From: Vibrio tapetis subsp. quintayensis
GTDB taxonomy: Bacteria; Pseudomonadota; Gammaproteobacteria; Enterobacterales; Vibrionaceae
DNA: 64,000 nucleotides
Direction: 5' to 3'
Assembly (NCBI RefSeq): GCF_030409945.1
Contig: NZ_JAUFQV010000028.1
Coordinates: forward strand, 1 to 64,000
Made by a program: the position numbers and the translations under genes. Positions 36,093 through 44,773 of this stretch are shown here, piece after piece (the stretch's first letter is position 1; each line of letters begins with the position of its first letter). The notes below the pieces were generated by a model that searched no databases, was not told the origin of the DNA, and saw only the letters and a list, made by a program, of their open reading frames with translations.

Positions 36093-36647
36093 TTATCGTG
36101 AAGCCAGAAATTCAGGTGCGTTAGCAATGCTATCGACTACCACGGTTGCTAAAGACTCACCTTTCTCGGTAACAGGTTTACCAGTGCGTACCAATATTTT
36201 GGTCCCTACACCCGCCGCTTCTGCGGCCATCATATCTTCGGCCTTGTCACCAATCATGACGGATTTAGCCATATCGATATCAAGAAATTCTTTTGCAGAT
36301 AGGAACATGCCTGGTTTTGGCTTACGACAATCACAATCTTGTTTGTATTTGCCAACGCCATGTTCAGGGTGATGTGGGCAATAATAGATGCCATCCAGCT
36401 CAACGCCATTATCGGCAAAGTTCCAGTCCATCCATTGAGTCAACGATAGAAAGCGATCTTCGCTGAACATGCCTCGAGCAATCCCAGACTGGTTTGTTAC
36501 CAGTACTAACATGAATCCCATGTCTTGGAATTTTTTTGCCGCTTCAAAAACGCCCTCTACATACTCAAAATCATGCTCATCATGCACATAGCCATGATCG
36601 ACATTAATGACGCCATCACGATCTAAAAACACTGCAGGTTTAGCCAA
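36093..36647 (-). CDS. gmhB: D-glycero-beta-D-manno-heptose 1,7-bisphosphate 7-phosphatase GmhB
   Basis: 184 residues. HAD-family phosphatase of ADP-heptose synthesis for lipopolysaccharide core. Catalytic motif FLDRDGVIN near the N-terminus, motif [12 protein letters not shown], and the zinc loop CPHHPE...CDCRKPKPG with four metal ligands typical of GmhB. Cytoplasmic. Divergent from metN across 291 bases. Confidence 0.94.
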   Translation of the reverse strand: MAKPAVFLDRDGVINVDHGYVHDEHDFEYVEGVFEAAKKFQDMGFMLVLVTNQSGIARGMFSEDRFLSLTQWMDWNFADNGVELDGIYYCPHHPEHGVGKYKQDCDCRKPKPGMFLSAKEFLDIDMAKSVMIGDKAEDMMAAEAAGVGTKILVRTGKPVTEKGESLATVVVDSIANAPEFLASR

Positions 36648-36724
36648 AATGCTACCCTCATTAACTAGTTATAACGCAAATTATTACATGCTTTATAGCG
36701 GTTAGCACTATTCAATTACCTTTT

Positions 36725-36748
36725 AGACGTCTAGACGTAAAAATATCT
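36725..36748 (+). promoter_or_regulatory. Tandem MetJ boxes ahead of metNIQ
   Basis: Adjacent octamers AGACGTCT (8/8 to the met box), AGACGTAA (6/8) and AAATATCT (5/8). MetJ binds cooperatively to tandem octamers with SAM as corepressor. They sit directly upstream of the predicted -35, so methionine/SAM repression of the importer is expected. Confidence 0.85.
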
Positions 36749-36749
36749 A

Positions 36750-36778
36750 TTGACTTAAAAATGTGAAACCCATAGCAT
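36750..36778 (+). promoter_or_regulatory. Predicted metN promoter
   Basis: -35 TTGACT (36750-36755), 17-bp spacer, -10 TAGCAT (36773-36778). It would give a leader of about 150 bases. Confidence 0.5.
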
Positions 36779-36846
36779 CGACTAATAATTGAGAGCAAGG
36801 TCAACATTTTCTGCTGAATTGCTAGCCAACCAGCTCAAACATACAC

Positions 36847-36871
36847 TATTCGGTAACCGATTTATCGAATA
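36847..36871 (+). promoter_or_regulatory. Stem-loop in the metN leader
   Basis: TATTCGGTAA (36847-36856) can pair with TTATCGAATA (36862-36871), ten pairs with one G-U, around a five-base loop CCGAT. Either an mRNA leader hairpin or a DNA dyad; no T run follows, so it is not a terminator. Confidence 0.45.
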
Positions 36872-36938
36872 AACAACAGTAAATTGGCCATATACGGCGT
36901 CATGTTGATTACAGCCAACTCTGCACAGGTTTCGAAGA

Positions 36939-37973
36939 ATGATTGAAATTAATCAAGTAAATAAGGTTTTCTATCAAGGCACTAAAGAAATTGTTGCCCT
37001 GAAAGATATCAACCTAACCATACCTCAAGGGACGATTTTTGGTGTCATTGGTTCGTCTGGTGCGGGTAAAAGTACTCTTATTCGTTGCGTAAACATGTTA
37101 GAAGCACCAACATCGGGTGAAGTCATCGTTGATGGTGTTGACCTTACTAAGCTCTCTAAATCAGATTTAAGCAAAACTCGCCGTAACATCGGCATGATTT
37201 TCCAGCATTTCAATCTGCTTTCTTCACGCACGGTATTTGACAACATCGCATTGCCACTTGAATTAGCGGATGCAAGCAAAGACAAGATTGAAACCAAAGT
37301 ATCTGAGTTATTGTCTTTAGTTGGGCTATCTGACAAACGTGATACCTACCCTGCTAATTTAAGCGGCGGTCAAAAACAGCGTGTCGCGATTGCTCGCGCA
37401 TTAGCATCAGACCCAAAAGTACTGCTTTGTGATGAAGCAACAAGTGCCCTTGATCCGGCAACCACTCAATCGATTCTTGAACTGCTTAAGCAAATCAACC
37501 GTAAGCTAAACATCACCATGTTACTTATCACCCATGAAATGGATGTCGTTAAGAGCATCTGTCATCAAGTAGCGATTATTGGCGACGGCGAATTAGTTGA
37601 AAAGGGCACGGTTGGCGACATTTTTGCACACCCTAAAACAGAGCTGGCTCATCAATTTATTCGCTCTACCTTAGACTTGTCTATTCCAGAAGATTACCAA
37701 ATCCGCCTCAAGAAAAAGCGGGTTGAAGGCAGTTATCCATTGGTTCGCTTAGAGTTCACAGGCGCAACAGTAGACGCACCACTGGTGACGCAAATAGCGA
37801 GAAAATTCAATATTGATGTCAGCATTTTAAGCTCGGATCTTGATTACGCTGGTGGCGTAAAATTCGGCATGATGGTCGCAGAACTGTTCGGTACAGAACA
37901 AGACGACATTGCCGCTATCGAATTCCTACGTGAAAACAACGTAAAAGTAGAGGTACTTGGTTATGTCCTTTAA
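36939..37973 (+). CDS. metN: Methionine ABC importer ATP-binding protein MetN
   Basis: 344 residues. ABC ATPase with Walker [10 protein letters not shown], signature LSGGQKQR and Walker [12 protein letters not shown], followed by the C-terminal NIL/C2 domain (about residues 250-344) that binds methionine and inhibits transport. First gene of metNIQ; its 3' end overlaps metI by eleven bases. Confidence 0.97.
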   Translation: MIEINQVNKVFYQGTKEIVALKDINLTIPQGTIFGVIGSSGAGKSTLIRCVNMLEAPTSGEVIVDGVDLTKLSKSDLSKTRRNIGMIFQHFNLLSSRTVFDNIALPLELADASKDKIETKVSELLSLVGLSDKRDTYPANLSGGQKQRVAIARALASDPKVLLCDEATSALDPATTQSILELLKQINRKLNITMLLITHEMDVVKSICHQVAIIGDGELVEKGTVGDIFAHPKTELAHQFIRSTLDLSIPEDYQIRLKKKRVEGSYPLVRLEFTGATVDAPLVTQIARKFNIDVSILSSDLDYAGGVKFGMMVAELFGTEQDDIAAIEFLRENNVKVEVLGYVL

Positions 37974-38640
37974 TACTGTAACGCAGTGGCTTAGCCTAAA
38001 TGGCAACTTATTACTTGGCGCAACATGGGAAACCTTATACATGGTTGCGGTCGCTGGTATTGTTGGGTTTGCGGTTGGCATCCCTCTTGGTGTGATCCTC
38101 CATACCACCAAAAAAGGTGGGCTGCTTGAAAACACTAAACTCAATGCCATATTGGGCGCCATCGTTAACATTGGTCGTTCTGTGCCTTTCTTAGTGCTCA
38201 TGGTGGCGATTATTCCGGTCACTAAGCTGTTAATCGGCACATTCATCGGCACAACAGCTGCGATTGTTCCGTTAACCATCGGTGCTATTCCGTTTGTTGC
38301 TCGTTTAATAGAAAGCGCATTACTCGAAGTACCGTCAGGTCTGGTGGAAGCGGCGCAATCTATGGGCGCGACTCCGACTCAAATTATTACGAAAGTACTG
38401 CTTCCGGAAGCTCTGCCAACCATCATCAACACAGTGACCATCACTTTGGTTACCTTGGTGAGCTACTCAGCAATGGCGGGAACCGTCGGCGGTGGTGGTC
38501 TTGGTGATGTAGCCATTCGATATGGCTTCCACCGATACGACGTAACCATTATGGCTGTAACAGTAGTGATGCTCATTGTACTGGTACAAATTATTCAATC
38601 TATTGGTGACACACTGGTTCGTAAAGTTGACCACCGATAG
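37963..38640 (+). CDS. metI: Methionine ABC importer permease MetI
   Basis: 225 residues from the ATG at 37963, with AGAGG nine bases upstream inside metN. Five transmembrane helices. The EAA loop that docks to MetN reads [25 protein letters not shown]. Inner membrane, dimeric partner of MetN2. Confidence 0.96.
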   Translation: MSFNTVTQWLSLNGNLLLGATWETLYMVAVAGIVGFAVGIPLGVILHTTKKGGLLENTKLNAILGAIVNIGRSVPFLVLMVAIIPVTKLLIGTFIGTTAAIVPLTIGAIPFVARLIESALLEVPSGLVEAAQSMGATPTQIITKVLLPEALPTIINTVTITLVTLVSYSAMAGTVGGGGLGDVAIRYGFHRYDVTIMAVTVVMLIVLVQIIQSIGDTLVRKVDHR

Positions 38641-38739
38641 AAGATAGAGGCCATTGCCTTGAGCAATTTGCCTCGAACAACAAGATTAGTCAGACACCTA
38701 ATAAAAAATATAAATTGGATTCATTAAAAGGAGATTACC

Positions 38740-39543
38740 ATGAAATTTAGCCTTAAAAGTTTACTCGCCCTTGCCGCAACAGCAGCCGTATTAACCGGTT
38801 GTGGTGAAAAAGCCGTTGATAACAACAAAATCAAAGTTGGCGTAATGGCGGGTGCCGAAGCTCAAGTAGCCGAAGTGGCTGCTAAAGTAGCGAAAGACAA
38901 GTACGGTTTGGAAGTAGAACTTGTTACTTTTACTGATTACGTAACACCAAATGCCGCTTTGGATGACACATCAATCGACGTAAACGCATTCCAACACAAA
39001 CCATACCTTGATCAGCAAGTGACTGACCGTGGTTACAAACTGACTATCGCGGGTAACACATTTGTATACCCTATCGCAGGTTACTCTAAGCAAGTTAAAT
39101 CGGTTGATGAGATTGCTGATGGTTCTCGTATTGCTGTACCTAACGATCCAACTAACCTAGGTCGCTCTTTACTGCTTCTTGAGCAACAAGGTCTGTTAAA
39201 ACTGCGTGAAAACGTTGGTCTACTAGCAACAGTTCGTGACATCGTAGAAAACCCAAAGAACATCTCTATCGTAGAACTAGACGCAGCACAACTGCCTCGC
39301 TCTCTTGATGATGTCGCGCTTTCTGTTATCAACACAACTTACGCAAGCAGCATTAACCTAACACCTGAAAAAGACGGCATCTTCGTTGAAGACAAAGACT
39401 CTCCATACGTAAACTTAATCGTTTCACGTGAAGAAAATCTAAACGCTGAAAATGTACAAAATTTCGTTAAAGCATACCAAACTGACGAAGTATACAACGC
39501 AGCAATGGAAATCTTCCAAGGTGGCGTAGTTAAGGGCTGGTAA
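38740..39543 (+). CDS. metQ: Methionine-binding lipoprotein MetQ
   Basis: 267 residues. Lipobox LTGC (cysteine about residue 21) after a short signal. NlpA/MetQ family features: KVGVMAGAEAQVAEVA, NAFQHKPYLDQQ, and IVELDAAQLPRSLDDV. Delivers L- or D-methionine to MetNI from the periplasm. A good Shine-Dalgarno (AAAGGAGA) precedes the start, about 100 bases after metI. Confidence 0.96.
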   Translation: MKFSLKSLLALAATAAVLTGCGEKAVDNNKIKVGVMAGAEAQVAEVAAKVAKDKYGLEVELVTFTDYVTPNAALDDTSIDVNAFQHKPYLDQQVTDRGYKLTIAGNTFVYPIAGYSKQVKSVDEIADGSRIAVPNDPTNLGRSLLLLEQQGLLKLRENVGLLATVRDIVENPKNISIVELDAAQLPRSLDDVALSVINTTYASSINLTPEKDGIFVEDKDSPYVNLIVSREENLNAENVQNFVKAYQTDEVYNAAMEIFQGGVVKGW

Positions 39544-39571
39544 GGTCTTCTGCTACAATATAAACATTGAG

Positions 39572-39599
39572 AGAGCTAACTTCGGTTAGCTCTTTTTTT
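39572..39599 (+). terminator. Terminator after metQ
   Basis: Stem AGAGCTAAC/GTTAGCTCT closed by a stable TTCG tetraloop, then TTTTTTT. Confidence 0.93.
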
Positions 39600-39686
39600 A
39601 TCCCAATAACAATAAAACAAACGATTGCATCAGTATTTATAAAGCCTATAATCGCCAGCACCTCCCTCCTGTTCCAAGGATTAAAT

Positions 39687-41087
39687 ATGAAAATGAAACA
39701 CACTCTTTTGGCCTCTGTACTTGGCCTACTTTCTTTTTCTGCTGCCGCTGCAAAGCCTGCGGATCTCATCATTACTGATGCCATGGTTCTTACCATGAAC
39801 CAAGAAAAAACCGTGTATGAAAACGGCACTGTTGTGGTTAAAGACAACAAGATTATCGCCGTAGGTGACCAAGCGTTAGCTAAGCAATACAAAGCGAACA
39901 AAACGCTGAGCGTCGATGGCGATATCGTTATGCCTGGCCTAATCAATACCCATACTCACGTTTCCATGACGGTATTTCGTTCATTAGCAGATGATGTGCC
40001 GGATCGTTTACACCGTTACATTTTCCCACTTGAGTCTAAATTGGTTTCTCGTGACATGGTTCGTATTGGCGCAAACCTTGGTAACGTTGAAATGATCAAA
40101 GGCGGCGTAACCACTTATGCAGATATGTACTATTTTGAAGACGAAGTGGCTAAAACGGTAGACACTATAGGTATGCGTGCCATTTTGGGCGAGTCGGTTA
40201 TCAAATTCCCGGTGGCTGATGCGGCTAACGCTGAAGAAGGCATTCAGTACGCGTTGAACTTCATTGAAGAATACAAAGATCACCCACGTATTACGCCAGC
40301 ATTTGCTCCGCATGCGCCTTACACCAATACCACTGAAATCCTTAAGAAGGTTGCCAAACTCTCTTTAGAAAAAGATGTACCTGTAATGATTCACCTTGCT
40401 GAATCTCACCGTGAAGAAGAGAAGATCGCAGAGCGCTCAAACGGTTTATCTCCTATCGCTTACATGGATAGCATTGGTGCGCTAAACAAGAACTTAATTG
40501 CGGCTCACGTTATCCTCGCTGATGACAATGATATTGCATTACTCAAAAAAGCGGACGTTGGTATTGCTCATAATATGAGTGCGAACATCAAGTCGGCGAA
40601 GGGCGTATCTCCTGCATTAAAAATGTATGATCGGGGTTTACGTATTGGTTTGGGTACCGATGGCCCAATGTCGGGTAACGGCTTGAGCACCATTGATGAG
40701 TTCAACCAAGTCGCTAAGGTTCACAAGCTTGTCAATAAAGATCGTGCTGCTATGCCTCCGATTAAAGTTATCGACATGGCGACGATGGGCGCAGCTCGTG
40801 CACTGCATATGGAAGACACCATTGGTTCATTAGAAGTCGGCAAGCAAGCGGATATCATCGTAATTGATACTAAAGCGCCTAATATGATCCCAGTTTACAA
40901 CCCGTACTCTGCATTGGTTTACTCTGCGAACGCAGGCAATGTAAAACACTCAATTGTTGCGGGTAAAATCTTAATGCAAGATCGTGAAATGCTGACAGTT
41001 GATGAAGCTAAAATTCGCAAAGAAGCGTTAGAGTTTACTGACGTAGTGCGTAAGACCATCATCGAATCAGGTGAAGTCGTTCGCTAG
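39687..41087 (+). CDS. Exported amidohydrolase, MTA/SAH-deaminase-like
   Basis: 466 residues from the ATG at 39687 (AAGGA six bases upstream). A clear signal peptide ends in SAAAA (about residue 22), so the enzyme should act outside the cytoplasm. Metal-dependent amidohydrolase fold of the 5-methylthioadenosine/S-adenosylhomocysteine deaminase (TrzA/AtzA-like) branch: metal ligands in LINTHTHVSM, HLAESH, AHVILADDND and GTDGPMSGNG, plus the substrate region IAHNMSANIK. The likely reaction is hydrolytic deamination of an adenosine-type or other aminated ring compound. Directly downstream of metNIQ but after a terminator. Substrate not proven. Confidence 0.82.
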   Translation: MKMKHTLLASVLGLLSFSAAAAKPADLIITDAMVLTMNQEKTVYENGTVVVKDNKIIAVGDQALAKQYKANKTLSVDGDIVMPGLINTHTHVSMTVFRSLADDVPDRLHRYIFPLESKLVSRDMVRIGANLGNVEMIKGGVTTYADMYYFEDEVAKTVDTIGMRAILGESVIKFPVADAANAEEGIQYALNFIEEYKDHPRITPAFAPHAPYTNTTEILKKVAKLSLEKDVPVMIHLAESHREEEKIAERSNGLSPIAYMDSIGALNKNLIAAHVILADDNDIALLKKADVGIAHNMSANIKSAKGVSPALKMYDRGLRIGLGTDGPMSGNGLSTIDEFNQVAKVHKLVNKDRAAMPPIKVIDMATMGAARALHMEDTIGSLEVGKQADIIVIDTKAPNMIPVYNPYSALVYSANAGNVKHSIVAGKILMQDREMLTVDEAKIRKEALEFTDVVRKTIIESGEVVR

Positions 41088-41111
41088 TTCGATTAAACGC
41101 TATCTCTATTC

Positions 41112-41146
41112 AAGGGCAGCTCTACTCTACGCTGCCCTTTCTCTTA
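41112..41146 (+). terminator. Terminator after the amidohydrolase gene
   Basis: Stem AAGGGCAGC/GCTGCCCTT around a ten-base loop, followed by TTTCTCTT. Confidence 0.75.
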
Positions 41147-41154
41147 TCTGGAAA

Positions 41155-41595
41155 CTAGCGCTCGTCTTTAGGCGTCTCCATAACCACTAAAGTACCGATC
41201 GCTTTCACTTGTGGGATCTCCCCTAAAATATTGGAGTGAAAGTGCTTATAGGCAGCAAGATCTTTTGTTTCTACTCTCAGTAAGTACTCGTTGGTTCCCG
41301 TGATGTTGTGGCACTCAGTCACCGCGTCTGCCTGACTCACTTCTTCTTCAAAACCCAATTGCGATTTTTTGCTGTGATTGTTTAGTCCTATGGTCACGTA
41401 GGCCACAAATCCAATGCCCATTTTATTGGCATCTAATACGGCTCTGTATCCCTTAATCACACCTGAACGCTCTAAATCTTGCACTCGTCGTAATGAAGCA
41501 GACGGTGACAAGCCAATGCGCTCTGCCAGTTCTACATTACTCAAACGGCCATTACTTTTTAGCTCGCGCAATATTCTTTCGTCAAACTTATCCAT
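41155..41595 (-). CDS. Lrp/AsnC-family transcriptional regulator
   Basis: 146 residues. N-terminal helix-turn-helix DERILRELKSNGRLSNVELAERIGLSPSASLRRVQDLE, then the RAM/ACT effector domain with HNITGTNEYLLRVETKD. Shorter than global Lrp, so a local, amino-acid-sensing member. Divergent from a LysE-family exporter; this regulator/exporter pairing is common, so the exporter is the expected target. Confidence 0.9.
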   Translation of the reverse strand: MDKFDERILRELKSNGRLSNVELAERIGLSPSASLRRVQDLERSGVIKGYRAVLDANKMGIGFVAYVTIGLNNHSKKSQLGFEEEVSQADAVTECHNITGTNEYLLRVETKDLAAYKHFHSNILGEIPQVKAIGTLVVMETPKDER

Positions 41596-41704
41596 AAGCT
41601 CACTTCATTGTGGATTAAATCAATTTAGTGCAAATATAAGCACAAAATTTACCCGACTCATCACTAACATACAAGGAACAGATTTCAACGACATCGGAGT
41701 CGAC

Positions 41705-42292
41705 ATGGATATTCAACAACTCTTTGCTTTCATCACTTTTGCTTTTGCTTCTACCGTATCACCTGGGCCAAACAACATTATGCTCATGACCTCTGGTGCT
41801 CACGTTGGCTTTAAACGCACCATTCCACATATGCTTGGCATCACTTTTGGTTTTAGTTTTATGGTGGTTTTAGTTGGGCTCGGGTTAATGGGTATTTTCC
41901 ACCAATACCCTATCAGCCAAGACATCTTGCAAGTGTTATGTTTGGGCTATTTAGCGTATTTAGCGTTCAAGATTGCGATGAGCCCACCAGTGAGTACTGA
42001 GCACTCTAGCTATAAACCAATGAGCTTTTTTGCTGCCGCTAACTTTCAGTGGATCAATCCAAAGGCTTGGTCCATGGCAATTACAGCGATTGGGGTCTAT
42101 AACGTGTCGGGGTCTTGGCAAGGTATGGCGATCATTTCATTAGGGTTTGCCATAGTAAACCTACCCTCAGTGAGTATTTGGACGGTGGCAGGTCAAAAGC
42201 TACAGCGCGTGCTAGCTCAACCCAATATTGCTCGTATATTCAATTACACCATGGCGGCCTTATTGCTGTGTTCTGCTGCATTAATGCTGTAA
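41705..42292 (+). CDS. LysE/RhtB-family amino-acid exporter
   Basis: 195 residues from the ATG at 41705; the longer frame would run through the regulator's gene on the other strand. About six transmembrane helices. The family signature is FASTVSPGPNNIMLM at the N-terminus, with NFQWINPKAWSMAI in the middle. Exports amino acids or homoserine-type compounds from the cytoplasm; substrate unknown. Probably controlled by the divergent Lrp-type protein. Confidence 0.9.
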   Translation: MDIQQLFAFITFAFASTVSPGPNNIMLMTSGAHVGFKRTIPHMLGITFGFSFMVVLVGLGLMGIFHQYPISQDILQVLCLGYLAYLAFKIAMSPPVSTEHSSYKPMSFFAAANFQWINPKAWSMAITAIGVYNVSGSWQGMAIISLGFAIVNLPSVSIWTVAGQKLQRVLAQPNIARIFNYTMAALLLCSAALML

Positions 42293-42312
42293 CCGCCTAC
42301 TGATTAGACGAA

Positions 42313-42344
42313 AAAACCGAAGCACTCAAGTGCTTCGGTTTTAT
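42313..42344. terminator. Bidirectional terminator between lysE-type gene and abgT-type gene
   Basis: Nearly continuous 14-bp palindrome AAAACCGAAGCACT/AGTGCTTCGGTTTT, with A and T runs outside. Serves both convergent genes. Confidence 0.88.
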
Positions 42345-42398
42345 TGTCATGAACAGGGTTAATGTTCAGAACTAGATTGATGAGCCGAGAAAACCAGC

Positions 42399-43988
42399 TT
42401 AAGGCGTATAGTAGGTTGCTGCGCCCGGGCCAACTGGCAAGCCGAAGACAAACACCCACACGTAGAACAAAATACTCCAACCCACTAAGAAGCAAATCGA
42501 GTATGGAAGCATGGTCGCGATTAACGTACCAATGCCTAAGTTCTTCATATAGCGAGTGGCTACCGCCAAGATCAAGCCAAAGTAGCTCATCATTGGTGTG
42601 ATGATGTTGGTGGTTGAATCACCGATACGGTAAGCCGCCTGAATCGTTTCTGGCGCGTAACCAACCAACATTAGCATTGGAACAAAGATAGGCGCAGTTA
42701 CCGCCCACTGAGCCGACGCCGAACCAATCATCAAGTTAATAAAGCCACACATCACGATGAACGCAAAGAACAGCGTAGGGCCAGTTAGGCCAACCGTCTG
42801 TAGGAAGTCTGCACCACCAACGGCGATCACTTGACCAAAGTTGGTCCACTTAAAGAAAGCAACAAACTGAGCAGCAAAGAAAACAAGAACGATGTACATG
42901 CCCATTGAAGACATTGATTTCGCCATTGCATCAATGACGTCACGATCGTTTTTCATTGTGCCAACGACTTTACCGTAAACAAAACCCGGAATAGCGAAGA
43001 ACACAAAGATGAAGGCAACGATACTTTTCAAGAACGGAGAGCCCGCAATCAAACCGGTATCAGGGTTACGTAGCACGCCATCAGCAGGAACAACGGTCCA
43101 CGCCAATAAAGCACTCACAACCAAAACCGCGATACCCGCAATTTTAAGGCCTTTCTTCTCAATAGCCGTCAGTTTACCCATGCTATCGTTGGTCAAATCT
43201 TCCGACGCTTCTTCACTGTTGTATTTACCCAGCTTAGGCTCAACAATTTTCTCGGTAACAAACGCACCAGTGATTGAGATAAAGAAGGTAGAGATGAACA
43301 TGAAGTACCAGTTCGCCTCAGGGCCTACTGTGTAGGTTGGGTCAATCATTTGTGCTGCGGTTTCTGTAATGCCAGAAAGCAGAGGATCAACGGTACCAAT
43401 CAAGAGGTTGGCAGAGTAACCACCAGACACACCGGCAAATGCAGCAGCGAGACCCGCTAATGGATGACGACCTAAAGAATGGAATAACATAGCAGCCAGT
43501 GGAATCAATACCACGTAGCCAAGTTCAGAGGCAGTATTAGAAATAATACCAGCAAACACGACAGTGAACGTCACCATGCGTTTTGACGCACCCATGACCA
43601 TGCCACGCATTGCAGCAGATAGCATGCCTGAGTGCTCAGCAATGGCCACACCTAACATAGCCACCAATACCGTTCCAAGAGGGGCAAAGCCAACGAAGTT
43701 TTTCACTAAATTGGTCACGATAAGGCGCAAACCATCAGCATTCAATAAGCTAATGACTTCAATAGTTCCATCCGCAGCACGACCGGCAGCGCCTTCTGGG
43801 CGAGGGTCTATTACCGACACATCAAAATATCCAGCAACACCAGATAACACTAAAATGGCAACACAGAAAATAGCGAAAAGTGTGATTGGGTGAGGCAGCA
43901 AATTACCTAGATATTCCACGCTATCAAGGAAACGGGTAAAAAGGGGTTTTTTAGGGGCTTGTTGCGTATTCGAAGCAGATGAACTCAT
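42399..43988 (-). CDS. AbgT-family transporter
   Basis: 529 residues with about eleven membrane segments and re-entrant loops. Family landmarks: GNLLPHPITLFAIF near the N-terminus, LGVAIAEHSGMLSAAMR, and SANLLIGTVDPLLSGI. E. coli AbgT imports p-aminobenzoyl-glutamate; related members export sulfonamides and p-aminobenzoate. AGGAGGAAACGG upstream of the ATG is a strong ribosome-binding site. The 215-base gap upstream has an AT-rich tract with a TTACA-AAA-TGTAA dyad (44088-44100). Confidence 0.92.
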   Translation of the reverse strand: MSSSASNTQQAPKKPLFTRFLDSVEYLGNLLPHPITLFAIFCVAILVLSGVAGYFDVSVIDPRPEGAAGRAADGTIEVISLLNADGLRLIVTNLVKNFVGFAPLGTVLVAMLGVAIAEHSGMLSAAMRGMVMGASKRMVTFTVVFAGIISNTASELGYVVLIPLAAMLFHSLGRHPLAGLAAAFAGVSGGYSANLLIGTVDPLLSGITETAAQMIDPTYTVGPEANWYFMFISTFFISITGAFVTEKIVEPKLGKYNSEEASEDLTNDSMGKLTAIEKKGLKIAGIAVLVVSALLAWTVVPADGVLRNPDTGLIAGSPFLKSIVAFIFVFFAIPGFVYGKVVGTMKNDRDVIDAMAKSMSSMGMYIVLVFFAAQFVAFFKWTNFGQVIAVGGADFLQTVGLTGPTLFFAFIVMCGFINLMIGSASAQWAVTAPIFVPMLMLVGYAPETIQAAYRIGDSTTNIITPMMSYFGLILAVATRYMKNLGIGTLIATMLPYSICFLVGWSILFYVWVFVFGLPVGPGAATYYTP

Positions 43989-44203
43989 CCGTTTCCTCCT
44001 TGTAATTGATTCCTAGCGTAATTGACATACCTATCAAAAAGCATCGGCAGATTACGTCACAAGAAAGAGTTTTCAAAACCGCAAATGTTACAAAATGTAA
44101 TGAAAATCAATACATTCATCTGGTAAATGTAATTAAATTGGATTTTTCGACCACCTTGTGAGCAGGTGTTCTCGTACACCTGCTGCACAGTATTATCCCC
44201 AAA

Positions 44204-44344
44204 CTATTTTTTCTTGGATTTTCCTTGCACAGCCTTAAAGCGAGGGTTCGATTTGCATATGACAAATATGCGGCCTTTTCTTTTTACTATTTGGCAATCA
44301 GGGTGACGATTCTTGGCGCTTTTCAATGAGCTCAGTACTTTCAT
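44204..44344 (-). CDS. rpmJ2: Ribosomal protein L36, zinc-independent paralogue (YkgO type)
   Basis: 46 residues, read directly from the sequence: begins [16 protein letters not shown] and ends [11 protein letters not shown]. Length and sequence match E. coli YkgO. The classical L36 Zn ribbon is missing (only two Cys, no CxxC pair). It starts two bases after the rpmE2 stop, so the two are made together when zinc is scarce, to replace the Zn-binding L31 and L36. Confidence 0.93.
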   Translation of the reverse strand: MKVLSSLKSAKNRHPDCQIVKRKGRIFVICKSNPRFKAVQGKSKKK

Positions 44345-44346
44345 GG

Positions 44347-44607
44347 CTATTTACCCTCTTTGCTAAATTGAGCAAATCTACGATTATAGTGAGCAATTCT
44401 GCCCTCTTTATTCACCACTCTTTGCTTACCGGTATAAAACGGATGAGACTCCGACGACACATCTAATGTCATATAGGGATACTCTTTGCCATCCTCCCAG
44501 GTAATGGTGCGATCCGTTTTTAGCGTTGAGCCAATTACAAAGTATTTATCTACGCTCGTATCGTGAAATACCACTTTTCTATAGTCAGGGTGAATACCGT
44601 CTTTCAT
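44347..44607 (-). CDS. rpmE2: Ribosomal protein L31 type B, zinc-independent paralogue
   Basis: 86 residues, typical of L31 type B (YkgM). Starts [16 protein letters not shown] and lacks the CxxC zinc site of L31 type A. A perfect AAGGAGG precedes the ATG. A Zur-like box overlaps its predicted -10. Replaces the Zn-containing L31 under zinc limitation, freeing zinc. Confidence 0.95.
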   Translation of the reverse strand: MKDGIHPDYRKVVFHDTSVDKYFVIGSTLKTDRTITWEDGKEYPYMTLDVSSESHPFYTGKQRVVNKEGRIAHYNRRFAQFSKEGK

Positions 44608-44674
44608 TCTTTCCTCCTTAAAAATATCTTCAACACAGGTTCGTTTCTCAAACCCTTATGATGCAAGAATAAAT

Positions 44675-44697
44675 GATATGTTATAACATTGCAATTA
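44675..44697 (-). promoter_or_regulatory. Zur-like box of the rpmE2-rpmJ2 operon
   Basis: The 23-base stretch contains the palindrome ATGTTATAACAT and matches the gammaproteobacterial Zur consensus (GAAATGTTATA-type) at about 17 of 23 positions by my alignment. It covers the predicted -10 TGTTAT (minus strand, 44683-44688; -35 TTGATA at 44706-44711; spacer 17 bp). This fits zinc repression of the alternative L31/L36 genes. Confidence 0.72.
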
Positions 44698-44709
44698 ATA
44701 ATCATTATC
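44691..44709. promoter_or_regulatory. Fur-like box overlapping the Zur-like box
   Basis: Fits the 19-bp Fur consensus GATAATGATAATCATTATC at 15 of 19 positions, with the second half ATAATCATTATC perfect. It overlaps the rpmE2 -35 and also a possible plus-strand promoter for trmO (TTGCAA 44689-44694, 17 bp, TAAGAA 44712-44717). Confidence 0.5.
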
Positions 44710-44773
44710 AATAAGAAAGTGCGGTGTTTTTGTGATAGTTTTAGGGTATTGCTCCTCAATACACAGAACAGAC

